64,000 nt of DNA, taken from NCBI RefSeq assembly GCF_023898315.1, contig NC_064618.1, positions 188,223,548 through 188,287,547 on the forward strand, written 5' to 3'. A model generated the notes under the pieces. The model saw only the letters and a list, made by a program, of their open reading frames with translations, was not told where the DNA came from and made no database searches. Within the stretch, counting starts at the first letter, position 1, and each line of letters opens with the position of its first letter. Positions 47,506 through 58,452 of this stretch are shown one piece after another. Origin of the DNA: Schistocerca nitens (lineage: Eukaryota; Arthropoda; Insecta; Orthoptera; Acrididae). The position numbers were made by a program, and so were the translations under genes.

Positions 47506-47737
47506 TTATTGGCAACCGGCCAGGATCTTGTTTTTTTTTCTATTTCTGAATAGTCATTTATATACCTGCTCTTATTTACTTAATATTAAGTGTAGTTTGC
47601 TTCTAGCGCAATGCATTTATTAATTTGTCACTCTTTCTTTCACTGATCATCGGCAAATTATTGGTCTTTGTTGTCATTGTATTTGTTCAGTTTTGCTTTG
47701 TCTTTGTTTGATTTTGTGCCTACTTTGACTTGTGAAA

Positions 47738-48451
47738 ATGCCGCAAAAAACTGCTAACAGTACAACACGATGCAGAGTGAGTGAAAAAGAGGACTTTAAA
47801 AATTTGACATATAATAGTAACGACTCTCAGTTTCATAATGATATTCCTCCAATTACAGATAATCAGTGCATGCCGATCACCAGGAATGATTCTATTTCAA
47901 ATGATGAACAAACAAATTCAATCATATCCACACTTAATTTAACGACAACTGATGATGCGGCACGTTCCATTATAATGAACTCTGCCCCGATTGACACACC
48001 TGATTTGCTAAATTTACACAGTTAACAGATAAATGTTTCTAACGAAAATGAACAATGTAGCCAAAATACGTCAGATTTATTTGATTCCGATGTAGTGACC
48101 AACAGTGCACATCCTACTGGCAAATCTTTTCAAGAATTGGACAACGACCAAATGGTTACACAAAACATGGCAATTGCAGATACACAATCACACAGTACAG
48201 TGAATAGAGTCGCTAATTTTGGCATGGATCAATTTGTGGCATTAATGCTACAGTTTAATGAATCAAACAAACAGTCGAATGAAAAACATGACAACAATTA
48301 GAAAAAACTTTATGATACTCTCAGACAGTTGAATGAATCGAACAAACAACTTAATGAATCGAAAAAACAACTTAATGACAAACAAGACCACAATTTCAAA
48401 CAACTTAATGAAAATCTCAAACAGTTGAATGAAAAACATGACAACCTTAAC
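47738..48451 (+). pseudogene. LTR-retrotransposon gag, interrupted by stops and a SINE
   Basis: Begins ATGCCGCAAAAAACT and stays in one frame through two stops (TAA at 48023, TAG at 48299) up to the SINE at 48452. The N-terminal part is Asn/Thr/Asp-rich. The C-terminal part (about 48250-48450) is a run of NESNKQLNE- and LNEKHDN-type units, a heptad-like coiled-coil as in gag assembly regions. No homologous capsid, protease or polymerase follows the SINE, so the element is truncated. Assignment to gag rests on composition, layout and the likely primer-binding site upstream. Confidence 0.6.
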
Positions 48452-48631
48452 GTGGTTCTAGGCGCTACAGTCTGGAGCCGTGCGATCGCTACAGTTGCAG
48501 GTACGAATCCTGCCTTGGGCATGGATGTGTGTGATGCCCTTAGGTTAGTTAGGTTTAAGTAGTTCTAAGTCTAGGGGACTGATGACCTCTAATGTTAAGT
48601 CCCATAGTGATTAGAGCCATTTGAACCATTT
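48452..48631 (+). mobile_element. tRNA-derived SINE (family 1, copy B, 5'-truncated)
   Basis: Lacks about 20 bp of the tRNA-like head (starts in GTGGTTCTAGGCGC). It keeps box B (GGTACGAATCC) and the full body ending AGAGCCATTTGAACCATT. It interrupts the gag frame. Confidence 0.88.
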
Positions 48632-48639
48632 CAATTCTT

Positions 48640-49655
48640 AATTTTTGACACATTACTACATATTTGTAGTGCAGCAGAATTCTTATAAGTTTTATCATTT
48701 GCTTTAATGTTCTTATGCAGTAGATAGTAATGTACCTAATTTCACTTTCATCGTAGATTCTGAAGATGCCTGTTGCATGGACGAAACCCGTAATTCAATT
48801 CGGAAAAACTTTTCGATCAAAACACTTAAATTAAACATATGCTTGAAAAATAGTTTACGGTGCCGTACAGGACAATCTCCATTCAGAGTAGATGTCAGTC
48901 TTCAAATTGGTAGCGATCCATCTCCTTACAGACAGTGCTTCACTAGTTTAATCTTCTGGAAATCTGTAGCACAGTGCTTGTTTACCTCTCTCTAAGGCCA
49001 CTGGTGACATAGTGCTGACTCATGCAGCGCGTCCAGTAGTGACGGCGCAGCAGGAGCTGTGCGACCCCAGTTGATGCGCCTCCAAGGGGCGAAACGACTG
49101 AGGTAGTGTTAGCGAGCTCTGCAACACTCGTAAACCGGAGTCAACAGACGTGGTAGTCTGGTCACCACCTCCTCAGCATCACAGCCCCAGATAAGTAAAA
49201 GCACGACTGCTTGCCCGTCGCCAGTCACGTACTTCACAAAAGTTTCTTTCGCATTGTCGTTGTTCGAGGGGTGTTCCACACTGACATATCCGGTGGTCAG
49301 AAACGGTCTGAAAAGTTTCTAAAACTGTTAAAAGGAAGGCTGTTCTGAGAAATAATTGATAAAAAGAAAATTCGACACGTTGCGCTGTTTACGAGTTAAT
49401 TAGCACTGAAGTTAGCAACTCAGGTCATTGCTAACGGAAATTTCTGCCAGATATAATTAGCTTCATTTGTTCAAACAATGAGAAATGGATGTGACATAAT
49501 GCTGGTATAGCAGCCAGTGACTTTGGAATTGTGGGGAGAACTGCGTTCTCGTTGGTGGACAGTGTGAAAACCTGAGTGGCAAAGCGCGTGGTCGGGGCAT
49601 AACTGCACATGGCTGCAGGTGGCCTACTGGTGCTGTTTGCTCCACTTGTACAGTC
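48640..49655. other. No gene recognised
   Basis: 48990-49300 is GC-richer, with no supported coding domain. It could be leader sequence of the LINE that follows or a leftover LTR. Confidence 0.4.
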
Positions 49656-49659
49656 TAAC

Positions 49660-52223
49660 TTTCTGATGACTGATTTCACATGACTGGAACGCCCCTACAT
49701 TTGAATATACTGGATTGCCTGAAGTGTACTCATCTACCTTAGGTATGCTCACAACATTGGGGGTTGTTCCTTGTGGGGTGGGAGAGTGGCTATGTACAGA
49801 ATAAACAGTATTTCACTTGATTCCGTAGACATATTACGGCACTGCACGAACAGATATTTGAATGTTGTGCAGGGGCAGTTGAATTTAGTGAAACTAAACT
49901 TGTAATTGTTGTTGTTTATGTGTCCCCTAATTCTGACTTCAGACATTTCTGCTCAAGCTTGAGAAGGTCTTGGATTCACTGTGTAGGATGTACCAGAAAT
50001 TAGTTATATGTGATGGCTTGGATATAAATTTTGTATATGAGGGTGCTAGGAAAAGGATGTTGGTAGATCTCCTAAATTCATATTATCTGATGCAGACTGT
50101 GTTTTTTCCAAATAGGGTACACCGGAACCGCAGCACAGCCATAGACAATATTTTTATTCATTCTTCATTATTATATGGCAATTTTGTTAGTAAGGGTGAA
50201 TGGCCTTTCAGATCATGATGCACAAATTTTTACGCTAAAAGGCATCAGTACTGAAACAAATGTCACATATAATTATAAAGTATATAGGGAAGTTAATCCC
50301 ACAGCAATAGAAAGTTTTTCAAACCTTGTCAAGGAACAAGATAGGCAAATTGTTTATAGTGCCAATAACATAAATCATATATATAATGCTTTCCTTAACA
50401 CGTTTCTCAAGCTCTTTGAGAGTTGTTTTCCATTAGAACGTTCTAAACGGGGTACTAGCAATAATAGGCAACCCAGGAAGCTGACTAGTCGGATAAGGAT
50501 ATCATGTAGAACAAAGTGGGAATTATATCAAAATGTTACAATCTACTCACAATCAAGCTACATTAGCCCATTACAAACAGCATCGTAAGGTGCGTAAAAA
50601 TGTTATTAGAAAAACGAAGCGTATGTGGCGAAAATAGAATAGCTAAATTACAGGACAAAATGAAAACCATATGGTCAGTTCTGAAGGAAGTATCTGGTAA
50701 GTAAAACAAGGTCAACAATTAAATGTCAGTTCGTAGTAAAAATATTTCTGTTACTGAAAAATCAGCTATATGTACAGTATTTAACAATCATTTTCTGAGC
50801 ATTGCTGGTGAATTAAATAAAAAATTACTTTCTACAGGGAATCATCAAACTTTCTTGGCAAATGCCTTTACGAGACTGATGTCTGAAATACTCCTCTGTG
50901 ATACAGAGAAGGGGGAGATTGAGTCAATAATTAAATCGCTGAAGACTATGTACTGTGGTAGATTTAACTGTGGCATTTGATTGTGTTGATCACGAAATAT
51001 TACTCCAGACGTTGGACCATTACGGAATATGCGGATTGACTCATTAATGGTTCACCTCTTACTTTAGCAACAGACAGCAAAAGGTCATTACTCACAACGT
51101 TTAAAATGGCTGTGAAGTGCGGTCTGAGTGGGGTTTAATAAAGTGGGTGCTGCACCCAGGATCAGTGTTGGGGCCACTCAAGTTCCTTATTTATATAAAT
51201 GACGTGCCCTCTAGCATTATTCGTAAGTCTAAGATATTTCTGTTTGCTGATGACACTAGCTTAGGTAGTAAATTATGTTGTGTGCAACATTGGCTTGGTT
51301 TCCAATAGTGCAGTTCATGACCTAAGTTTATAGCTTGTAGAAAATAAACTAACGCTGAATCACAGTAAGACTCAGTGTTTACAGTTTCTAACACACAATT
51401 CAATAGAACCTGACAGAATGGTGAAACTAAACAGTTACAATTTCTAGGTGTTGAGATAGATATTAAACTCTCACAGAAAGCCCACATTCAGGATCTTTTT
51501 CAAAGACTTAATGCTGCATTTTTACTATTCGAACGGTATCTGAAGTGAGTGATCATTCGACACAAAAATAAGTCTACTTTGCTTCTGTTCATTCGCTTAT
51601 GTCGTATGGTATCATATTTTTGGGTAACTCTTCCCATTCTAAAAGGATATCTTAGGCTCAGAAACAGACGTTTCGGGCAATAAGTGGTGTAAGTTCATGA
51701 ACCTCTTGTCGCCCCTTGTTCACGAGTCTGTGTATTTTGACATTGGCCTCTCAATAGATATATTCCTTACTGTCATTTCTTGTTAACAGTATTAGCTTAT
51801 TCCCAAGAATAAGCAGCTTTTACTCACTTAAAACTCGGCAAAACCAAACCTGCATTTGGATCGGACTTGCTTAACTCTTGTGCAGAAAGGTGTGCAGTTT
51901 ACTACTGCATCCATTTTCAGTAAGCTACCACTCGAATTCAAACATCTTAGCAGTAATCCACACGCTTTCTAATCGAAGCTGAAGAGTTTCCTCATGGCTC
52001 AATCCTTCTATTCTGTCGAGGAGTTCCTTCAAAAATTAAGCTGATTCTTGTTATATTGTTGATTGCGTTTACTTCAACTTATGGATGACTATTTTCGTGT
52101 TCATAAACATTTTAGTTTTGTCTGTTATTACCTTTATGTTGTAATTTAATATCCTGACACGATTCATGAACGTGGAGATTTGTTCCTTAATTTAGTCATA
52201 CGGAACTTGACATGTGAATAAAA
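49660..52223 (+). mobile_element. CR1/Jockey-group LINE with internal deletion
   Basis: Order on the plus strand: an endonuclease C-terminal part (KLVIVVVYVSPNSDFRHF near 49890-49945 in shifted frames, then NRSTAIDNIFIHSSL near 50130-50170 and GLSDHDAQI near 50205-50235); a linker; the start of the reverse transcriptase (IESIIKSLKT near 50918-50947); then directly VVDLTVAFDCVDHEILLQTL (about 50957-51015), PGSVLGPLKFLIYINDVP (51153-51210) and FLFADDTS (51237-51262). The sequence between the first and second blocks is missing, so an internal deletion occurred near 50950. The AT-rich 3' end is where the Tc1 element inserted. Confidence 0.8.
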
Positions 52224-52225
52224 TA

Positions 52226-53171
52226 CACCACTGGCCATTAAAATTGCTACACCAAGAAGAAATGCAGATGATAAACGGGTATTCATTTGACATATATATT
52301 ATACTAGAACTGACATGTGACTACGTTTTCACGCAATTTGAGTGCATAGATCCTGAGAAATCAGTACCCAGAACTACCACCTTTGCCGCAATAACGTCCT
52401 TAATACGCCTGGGCATTGAGTCAAACAGAGCCTGGATGGCGTGTACAGGCACAGATGCCCATGCAGCTTCAAGAAGATACCGCAGTTGATCAAGAGTAGT
52501 GACTTGCGTACTGTGACGAGCCAGTTGCTTGGCCAACATTGACCAGACGTTTTCAATTGGTGAGAGATCTGAAGAATGTGCTGGCCAGGACAGCAGTAGA
52601 ACATTTTCTGTATCCAGAAAGGCCCGTACAGGACCTGCAACGTGCGCTCGTGCATTATTCTGCTGAAATGTAGGGTTTCGCAGGGATCCGTTACAGCCAT
52701 GCGGACAAGATGCCTGTCATCTCGACTGCTAGTGATACAAGGCCGTTGTGATCCACCACGGCGTTCCGTATTACCCTCCTGAACCCACAGATTCCATGTT
52801 CTGCTAACAGTCATTGGATCTCGACCAACGCGAGCAGAAATGTCGCGATACGATAAACCGCAATCGCGATAGGCTACAATCCGACCTTTATCAAAGTCGG
52901 AAACATGTTGGTACGCATTTCTCCTCCTTACACGAGGCATCACAACAACGTTTCACCATGCAACGCCGGTCGAATGCTGCTTGTGTATGAGAAATCGGTT
53001 GGAGACTTTCCTCATGTCAGCACGTTGTACGTGTCACCACCGGCGCCAACCTTGTGTAAATGCTCTGAAAAGCTTATCATTTGCATATCACAGCATCCTC
53101 TTCCTATCGGTTAAATGTCGCGTCTGTAGCACGTCATCTCCGTGGTGTATCAATTTCAATGGCCAGTGGTG
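52226..53171. mobile_element. Tc1-like transposon, internally deleted (946 bp)
   Basis: Terminal inverted repeats of about 29 bp (52226-52254 and 53143-53171, starting CACCACTGGCCATT) are flanked by TA on both sides (52224-52225, 53172-53173), the Tc1/mariner signature. Compared with the copy at 58453-59859 it lacks 461 bp. The junction at 52685-52688 is a GATC that is present at both ends of the missing segment in the longer copy. Confidence 0.95.
52329..52940 (-). pseudogene. Tc1-like transposase, catalytic core deleted
   Basis: Starts MPRVRRRNAYQHVSDFDKG, then a helix-turn-helix region (IVAYRDCGLSYRDISARVG, MTVSRTWNLWVQEGN, residues about 20-60). The 461-bp deletion removes the first two catalytic aspartates and joins the N-terminal domain out of frame to the C-terminal part, whose original frame is visible at about 52329-52540 (VIAAKVVVLG). 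Confidence 0.9.
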
Positions 53172-53173
53172 TA

Positions 53174-53498
53174 AATAAATAACAAATTCTTTCGACTTGA
53201 ACAACTGATTGTATATTTCTAATTGGTTTACTACAGTGATACTGATCAGTATCTGCTGGACGCTAGTAGACTGTGGGATGGATGGCAGGGCCTCTTGCAT
53301 GATACCATCCTGATTGGTGTCTTCTATCATATTTACATCATCCGATAGTGGTGTATTTCGTAGCTGGTACTGCAGCATTTCTCTCATTTCCGTCGCATCT
53401 GAGTAACAATCGCGAATGGCAGTGCTGGTACACTTCCCGGTGTCCGAGAAATACTTCATGGCAAGCGCAGTAATCTACTACACCATTCGTTTTCATTG
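53174..53498 (-). other. Unrecognised open frame between two elements
   Basis: The minus strand is open from an ATG at 53459 (MKYFSDTGKCTSTAIRDC) for about 95 codons before running into the Tc1 terminal repeat. The protein is Gln/Asp/Thr-rich and matches nothing I recognise. It could be chance, a decayed element gene, or a host exon fragment. Confidence 0.3.
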
Positions 53499-53499
53499 T

Positions 53500-54180
53500 G
53501 GTTATTGTGGTCTTCAGTCTGAAGACTGGTTTGATGCAGCTGTCCATGCTACTCTGTCCTTCTTGTCATCTCCCAGTAACTAATGCTACGCACACTCTTC
53601 TGAAACAGCTACTCTATTCATCTCTTGTTCACCTTCTATGAATTTTACGCCCCATACTTCCATCCACTACTAAATTTATAATCCCTTGAAGCCTCAGTAT
53701 GTGTCCTATCAACGGATCCCTTCTTCCAGTCATGTTGTGCCACAATACCCTCTTCTCATAAATTCTAATCAGTACCTCCTCAGTAGTTACGTGATCCACC
53801 CAACAAATTTTCAGCATTTTTCTGTTGCAACACATTTTAAAAGTCTCTATTCTCTTCATGTCTAAACCATTTATCGTACGCATTACAATTCCATTCGTGG
53901 CTACACTCCACACAAATATATTCAGAAAAACCTTTGTCTTCTTCAAAAATGCATTGCTTGCGTTGGCCAGTTTACATTTTATATCCTCTCTACTTCGAAC
54001 AACATCAACTGTTTTGGTGTCCCAATAACAAAACTCATCTACGACTTTAAGTGTCTCATTTCTTAATCTAATTCCCTCAGCATTACTTGATTTAATCCGA
54101 CCGCCTTATGTTTCTTTTGTGGATGTTGATCTCATATGCTCCTTTCGAGACTGTCCATTCCGTTCAACTGCTCTTTAAAA
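53500..54180 (-). mobile_element. RTE-like LINE, C-terminal part (outer element of a nest, 3' side)
   Basis: The minus strand matches the RTE C-terminal blocks (KRIETFKMCCNRKMLKICWV near 53815-53875, HNMTGRRDPLIGHILRLQG near 53690-53745), more diverged than the other copies. The 3' end with the TGTGGTCTTCAGTCTG end sequence is at about 53503. Its upstream continuation is at 54605-55225. Confidence 0.8.
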
Positions 54181-54604
54181 TCTACATCTACATCTACGTT
54201 TATACTCCGCAAGCTACCCAACGGTGTGTGGCGGAGGGCACTTTACGTGCCACTGTCAGTACCTCCCTTTTCTGTTCCAGTCGGCCGGACGGAGTGGCCA
54301 TGCGGTTCTAGGCGCTGCAGTCTGGAGCCGAGCGACCGCTACGGTCGCAGGTTCGAATCCTGCCTCGGGCATGGATGTGTGTGATGTCCTTAGGTTAGTT
54401 AGGTTTAATTAGTTCTAAGTTCTAGGCGACTGATGACCTCAGAAGTTAAGTCGCATAGTGCTCAGAGCCATTTGAACCATCGCGGGAAGAACGACTGTCT
54501 GAAAGCCTTCGTGCGGGCTCGAATCTCTCTAATTTTACATTCGTGATCTCCTCGGGAGGTATAAGTAGGGGGAAGTCCTTTGCTCTCAGACCTTTGCTGT
54601 GTGT
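54181..54604 (-). mobile_element. CR1/Jockey-group LINE 3' end (middle element of the nest)
   Basis: Starts with the complement of the (GATGTA)n tail (54181-54197), then the complement of CCCTCCGCCACACACCGT (54228-54243), which also precedes the tail of the LINE at 22426-24168. It resumes beyond the inserted SINE with a stretch matching about 24000-24060. Only the last few hundred bases were retained on insertion. Confidence 0.85.
54283..54480 (+). mobile_element. tRNA-derived SINE (family 1, copy C; innermost element of the nest)
   Basis: A complete unit: box A GTGGCCATGCGGTTCTAGG, box B GGTTCGAATCCTGCC, a body with GTCCTTAGGTTAGTTAGG and an end at AGAGCCATTTGAACCAT. It splits the LINE 3' end of 54181-54604. 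Confidence 0.93.
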
Positions 54605-55225
54605 GACAGAGCTACAGTGTCATCTGAAAACCTCAATCTTTTTTATTTCTTCGACCTGAATTTTTCTATTCTACAAATTTCTTAAAAGCTTTCTCTATGT
54701 CTAAAAATGCTATAAATGTAGGTTTTCCTTTCTTTAACCTATCTTCGAATGTGAGTCTTGGGAGTCAATATCGCTCCGCGTTTGTCTACATTTTTCCGAA
54801 ATCCAAATTGATCTTCCGCGAAGAGGAAGGAATTGGTGTCAGTATTTCACCCTCATGACTTATTAAACTCACAGTTCAGTAACTTTCACATCTTTCAGCA
54901 TCTGCTTTTTCATTTTGTTGTATAGACCCTCTATATACTCCTTCCATCTTATAGCTTTCCCTTCCTTTCTTAGCTCTCCTTTCCCATCTGAGGCCTTGAT
55001 ATTTATACAGCTGCTTATATTTTCTCAAAAGAGCTCTTTAAGTTTCAAGTAGATTGTATCTACCTTATCCCTAGTGCAATATGATTCTAAATCCTTAGAT
55101 TTGTCTTCTAGCAGTTCCTACTTAGCTATTTTGCGCTTAATGTCAATCTTATTTTTTTAGACGTTTGCATTCTCTTTCACGTTCTTCATTCGCTGCGTTT
55201 TAAAGTTTTCCCTTTGTATATTTTA
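54605..55225 (-). mobile_element. RTE-like LINE, reverse transcriptase to linker (outer element of the nest, 5' side)
   Basis: Corresponds to about 4885-6000 of the near full-length copy with losses: the catalytic box region (FSDD-like, 54605-54640), the AFDN block complement (about 54680-54725), a QFGF-like block (about 54795-54815) and the linker (54930-55225). Several segments are missing. No open frame survives. Confidence 0.75.
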
Positions 55226-55237
55226 AATACCAGTATA
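55226..55237 (+). repeat. Target-site duplication, left copy (12 bp)
   Basis: AATACCAGTATA, identical to 55628-55639. Confidence 0.93.
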
Positions 55238-55627
55238 TTGTTGTTGTTGTTGTCTTCAGTCCCGAGATTGGTTTGATGCAGCTCTCCGTGCTACTCTATC
55301 CTGAGCAAGCTTCTTCATTTCCCAGTACTTACTGCAACCTACATCCTTCTGAATCTGCTTAGTGTATTCATCTGTTGGTCTCGCTCTACGGCTTTTACCC
55401 TCCACGCTGCCCTCCAATGCTAAATTTGTGATCCCTTGATGCCCCAGAACATGTCCTACCAACCGGTCCCTTCTTCTTGTCAAGTTGTGCCACAAACTCC
55501 TCTTCTCCCCAGTTCTATTCAATACCTCATCATTAGTTATGTGATCTATCCATCTAATCTTCAGCATTCTTCTGTAGCACCACATTTCGGAAGCTTCTAT
55601 TCTCTTCCTGTCCAAACTATTTATCGC
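55238..55627 (-). mobile_element. Strongly 5'-truncated RTE-like LINE (390 bp)
   Basis: Its minus strand encodes only the C-terminal domain (RRMLKIRWIDHITNDEVL, HNLTRRRDRLVGHVLGHQG, YWEMKKLAQDRVARRAASNQ), ending in a TTG-repeat tail complement at 55238-55252. It is flanked by a perfect 12-bp duplication. The frame is open through the element and into host sequence upstream, but it lacks the enzyme domains. Confidence 0.95.
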
Positions 55628-55639
55628 AATACCAGTATA
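55628..55639 (+). repeat. Target-site duplication, right copy (12 bp)
   Basis: AATACCAGTATA, identical to 55226-55237. Confidence 0.93.
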
Positions 55640-55644
55640 GAAGG

Positions 55645-56545
55645 TTGAAAGAATACAAAGTATCACACTCGTCCGCGAATCGTAATGCTTTCGCTACTGC
55701 GCGCAGCCCACAGACAGAAGTAAACTCGATTGAAACTATGACTCGTGTTACCACAGTCACTTATCTTCAAGACCCGATTCCTTTCTCCGTAGAAGAGCGA
55801 CCACTTTTCAGTCCATCCATCACGTTGCACACGGTTGTTTGAGACGGTGCACTCTCTCCACACACTGCCACCAGTCGCCCGTCAGTATCCTGCGTTTACA
55901 TCCTCTTTACTCAAGAAACCACTCGTCCACCGCCGCCTTTCATGATCACACTCCATACTGTCCGTTCACATGATGACAATACTTGAGAAATTGAGCTCCA
56001 CTGTACAGGGATTACACTTCCAATTCTTGTCCTGCCACCTTGGTTCGTCCACAGTACTATATATTTACTTGCAACTCTAATGCTGTCAGATGGGGTGCCA
56101 TAACTGATGTTAGTAAACAACGTGAAAGATCAATACAGAACGTCGCTAATAGTTCTGCACCAGGGAACCATAACCATTACCACGAACGTCACTACGTGAT
56201 CGACAGGATCCAAATAAATACTTCAGATCTGTGTCGCAAAATTTTGCGTGACTTTCGACAAAATTACAGATGAAACAAAAAGAAATTTGCTTTGCGGTGA
56301 CACCACAAGCAAGCGACATGTCCCCAATTACATGACATCCGTGCATCGAATCGCCAGACGACGGTGACAGTCACACAGTCCGCCGCCAGCAACATGGAGC
56401 CATTGTCCGCAGTACTCTATAACCTGACTGCGTGCGCCTCTGCCCGTTCTACTCTGACTAACTGACCCCATACTGCACACTGATGGACAGCCCACACACA
56501 GCAAGGCAACTGCGGGCGTCACCTACGTCTCTTTCTTATATGTTT
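55645..56545. other. GC-richer segment, unexplained
   Basis: Noticeably richer in GC and CpG than its surroundings, with short open frames on both strands but no recognised domain. The sharp composition change resembles the solo LTR at 31336-32222. No TG/CA ends with a duplication were found, so a decayed LTR is only a guess. A distal promoter-like region is an alternative. Confidence 0.35.
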
Positions 56546-56549
56546 TAAT

Positions 56550-58085
56550 CCTGACCTCTTATCTATTCAAGTACTTTGTACACAACAGCTCCAGTTCTTT
56601 TCTGGGAAATTAAATAAACTTCGTTAGATACGTTTAGAAGTTCACCACAAAAGTAATTTTTTTCATTTAATATCACTCTACTAATTTAGTTACACTATGA
56701 AATTAGAAAATGAATGAATGATAACAGTGACTGTCTTTTCTGACATTTATCTCCTGTTAGTACTAACAGGCTTATGAAATGTGAATCCCACATGCACCAT
56801 CGGCAACAGCGAGAAGGCTTGTGATGTTTACCCATTATTGAAGTGTAATTCATGATGATAATCAGTGTCATTTATGACTGCATACCCTTTGTGTTGCTTC
56901 TCTTATTAAGGTTATAAGTTTGCTTTTTTACATATGTACATTAACTGTAATGTAACGTATCTATCAATGACTAATAGTAATTTTAAGAAAAGAAATATTA
57001 GGTATGGTGTAGGCATCTCAGAAATTAACTTTGTCGTAGAACGTTTAACACGGTGTAACCAGAACGTCACACATAGAATTGAAAATACTAAAATTTTCGC
57101 AATAAATAAAAGCGACGTATTACTCACGCCATGGCAAGAGAACTACCACGTAAACAAAAAATTTGCAAACTGTAAAAGTTTAAAATCCTAAAACCATTAT
57201 TTTGCTCTAAAAAGTTAGAAATATTAAAGCCGTACACTAAAATGAGAGAAATCTACTTTGATATACAAAAGTTATAAAAAAGTCTGACTGAATTTTCTCG
57301 TGTTGAAGTTGTGACTTTTATTGCAAATTGGGATTTTTTTAGACTTCACAATCATCTATGAGCGGTACATATATACACATGGACAGTTGCACAAGCTCCT
57401 TTTGGATTGTAAACGTTTCATTCCTGACAAAATTTTGCAAAATGTGCTACATTTAATTCACTAATATGACAACCCGCCTTGAAAATATTCGCAAAAAAAA
57501 TTATTAAGCCCAGAACGTGACAACAAACTCTGTCGAAAATGATTGTCGAAACGAAAGAGTATTTAGCGATTTTTACTATAGAAAGTCTTTTAACCAGCAA
57601 AAAATCCAGAATAATTTTATTTCATATCGTTCGTATGATATGCAACACATGAAAGAGTTGGGGCTTAACAAATTAGTGAAAGAACAGGCAACCAACCTTA
57701 GTCCAAGAATTAATTCCGTAAGTGAAAAAAGACTGTGGACAGTGAGACTGTCTAAATCGTTGGTTACATTGAGATGCTAAGGTTGAAGAAGTATGTCATC
57801 TGCGTTTATGAGTAATCGTCTTCTAAATGAGGCTACTGAACAACGTGTTATGAGGCTCAATTTCGTATATGAACGTCTTTGAAACGAGATTGCTGTGCAC
57901 AATTCTCAAAGGCTAAATTTCGTACTGGTAAGCGTAAAGTTAATAAATGCCACAGCTGAACGAAACGTACTCCAATTTACCAAAATGCAAAAAAATAATG
58001 ACAACACTCAAGTGCCTTTGTTGTTAAGAACGACGCAATGAACCTTCGGACTTGGATGCAAGTCCGAATGAGCAGACACTCCGGG
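56550..58085. other. AT-rich sequence, no gene recognised
   Basis: Plus-strand frames at 56934-57191 and 57517-57780 are rich in Asn, Lys and Arg and have no recognised domain. Confidence 0.4.
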
Positions 58086-58099
58086 GTTAGCAGTCGTCA

Positions 58100-58350
58100 T
58101 GAAACACCGAAATGTATTCGCAGCTGCGAATACGAACAGCCATCAGCTGCACAAGGGAATGATGATAACGGAAATTTGTGCTGGACCAGGACTCGAAAAC
58201 GGATTTCCCGATTTACGTGAGCCGTCGTCTTAACTGCTCTGGCTACCCGTGCATACCTCATGACCAGACCAAAACTTCCATTACTGAGTCGCCGTTTCTG
58301 CGCCACAACGACTGTAGTCACTGTAGTACCTGTTCCTTCGGGCATGCATG
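58100..58350 (-). mobile_element. tRNA-derived SINE (family 3, copy A)
   Basis: The minus strand has a tRNA-like head: box A GGTAGCCAGAGCAGTTAAG (complement of about 58220-58240) and box B TTCGAGTCCTGGTCC (about 58180-58195). The body ends at the complement of GTATTCGCAGCTGCGAATAC (58113-58132). Inverted relative to 59862-60075. Confidence 0.7.
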
Positions 58351-58452
58351 TCCGAAAGAAAATTAGAAACTTTTTGTTAACAACACAGCATTTCAGTATT
58401 GTATACCTGACAGCAGCTTTGAATTAAAATGCACTCCCCTGTACGAGAATTT

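Noticed and set aside
54224..54412. Open frames ending in SRATATVAGSNPASG-type peptides (also at 48329-48562 and 60622-60909)
   Set aside because: These peptides are the translation of the tRNA-like head of family 1 SINEs.
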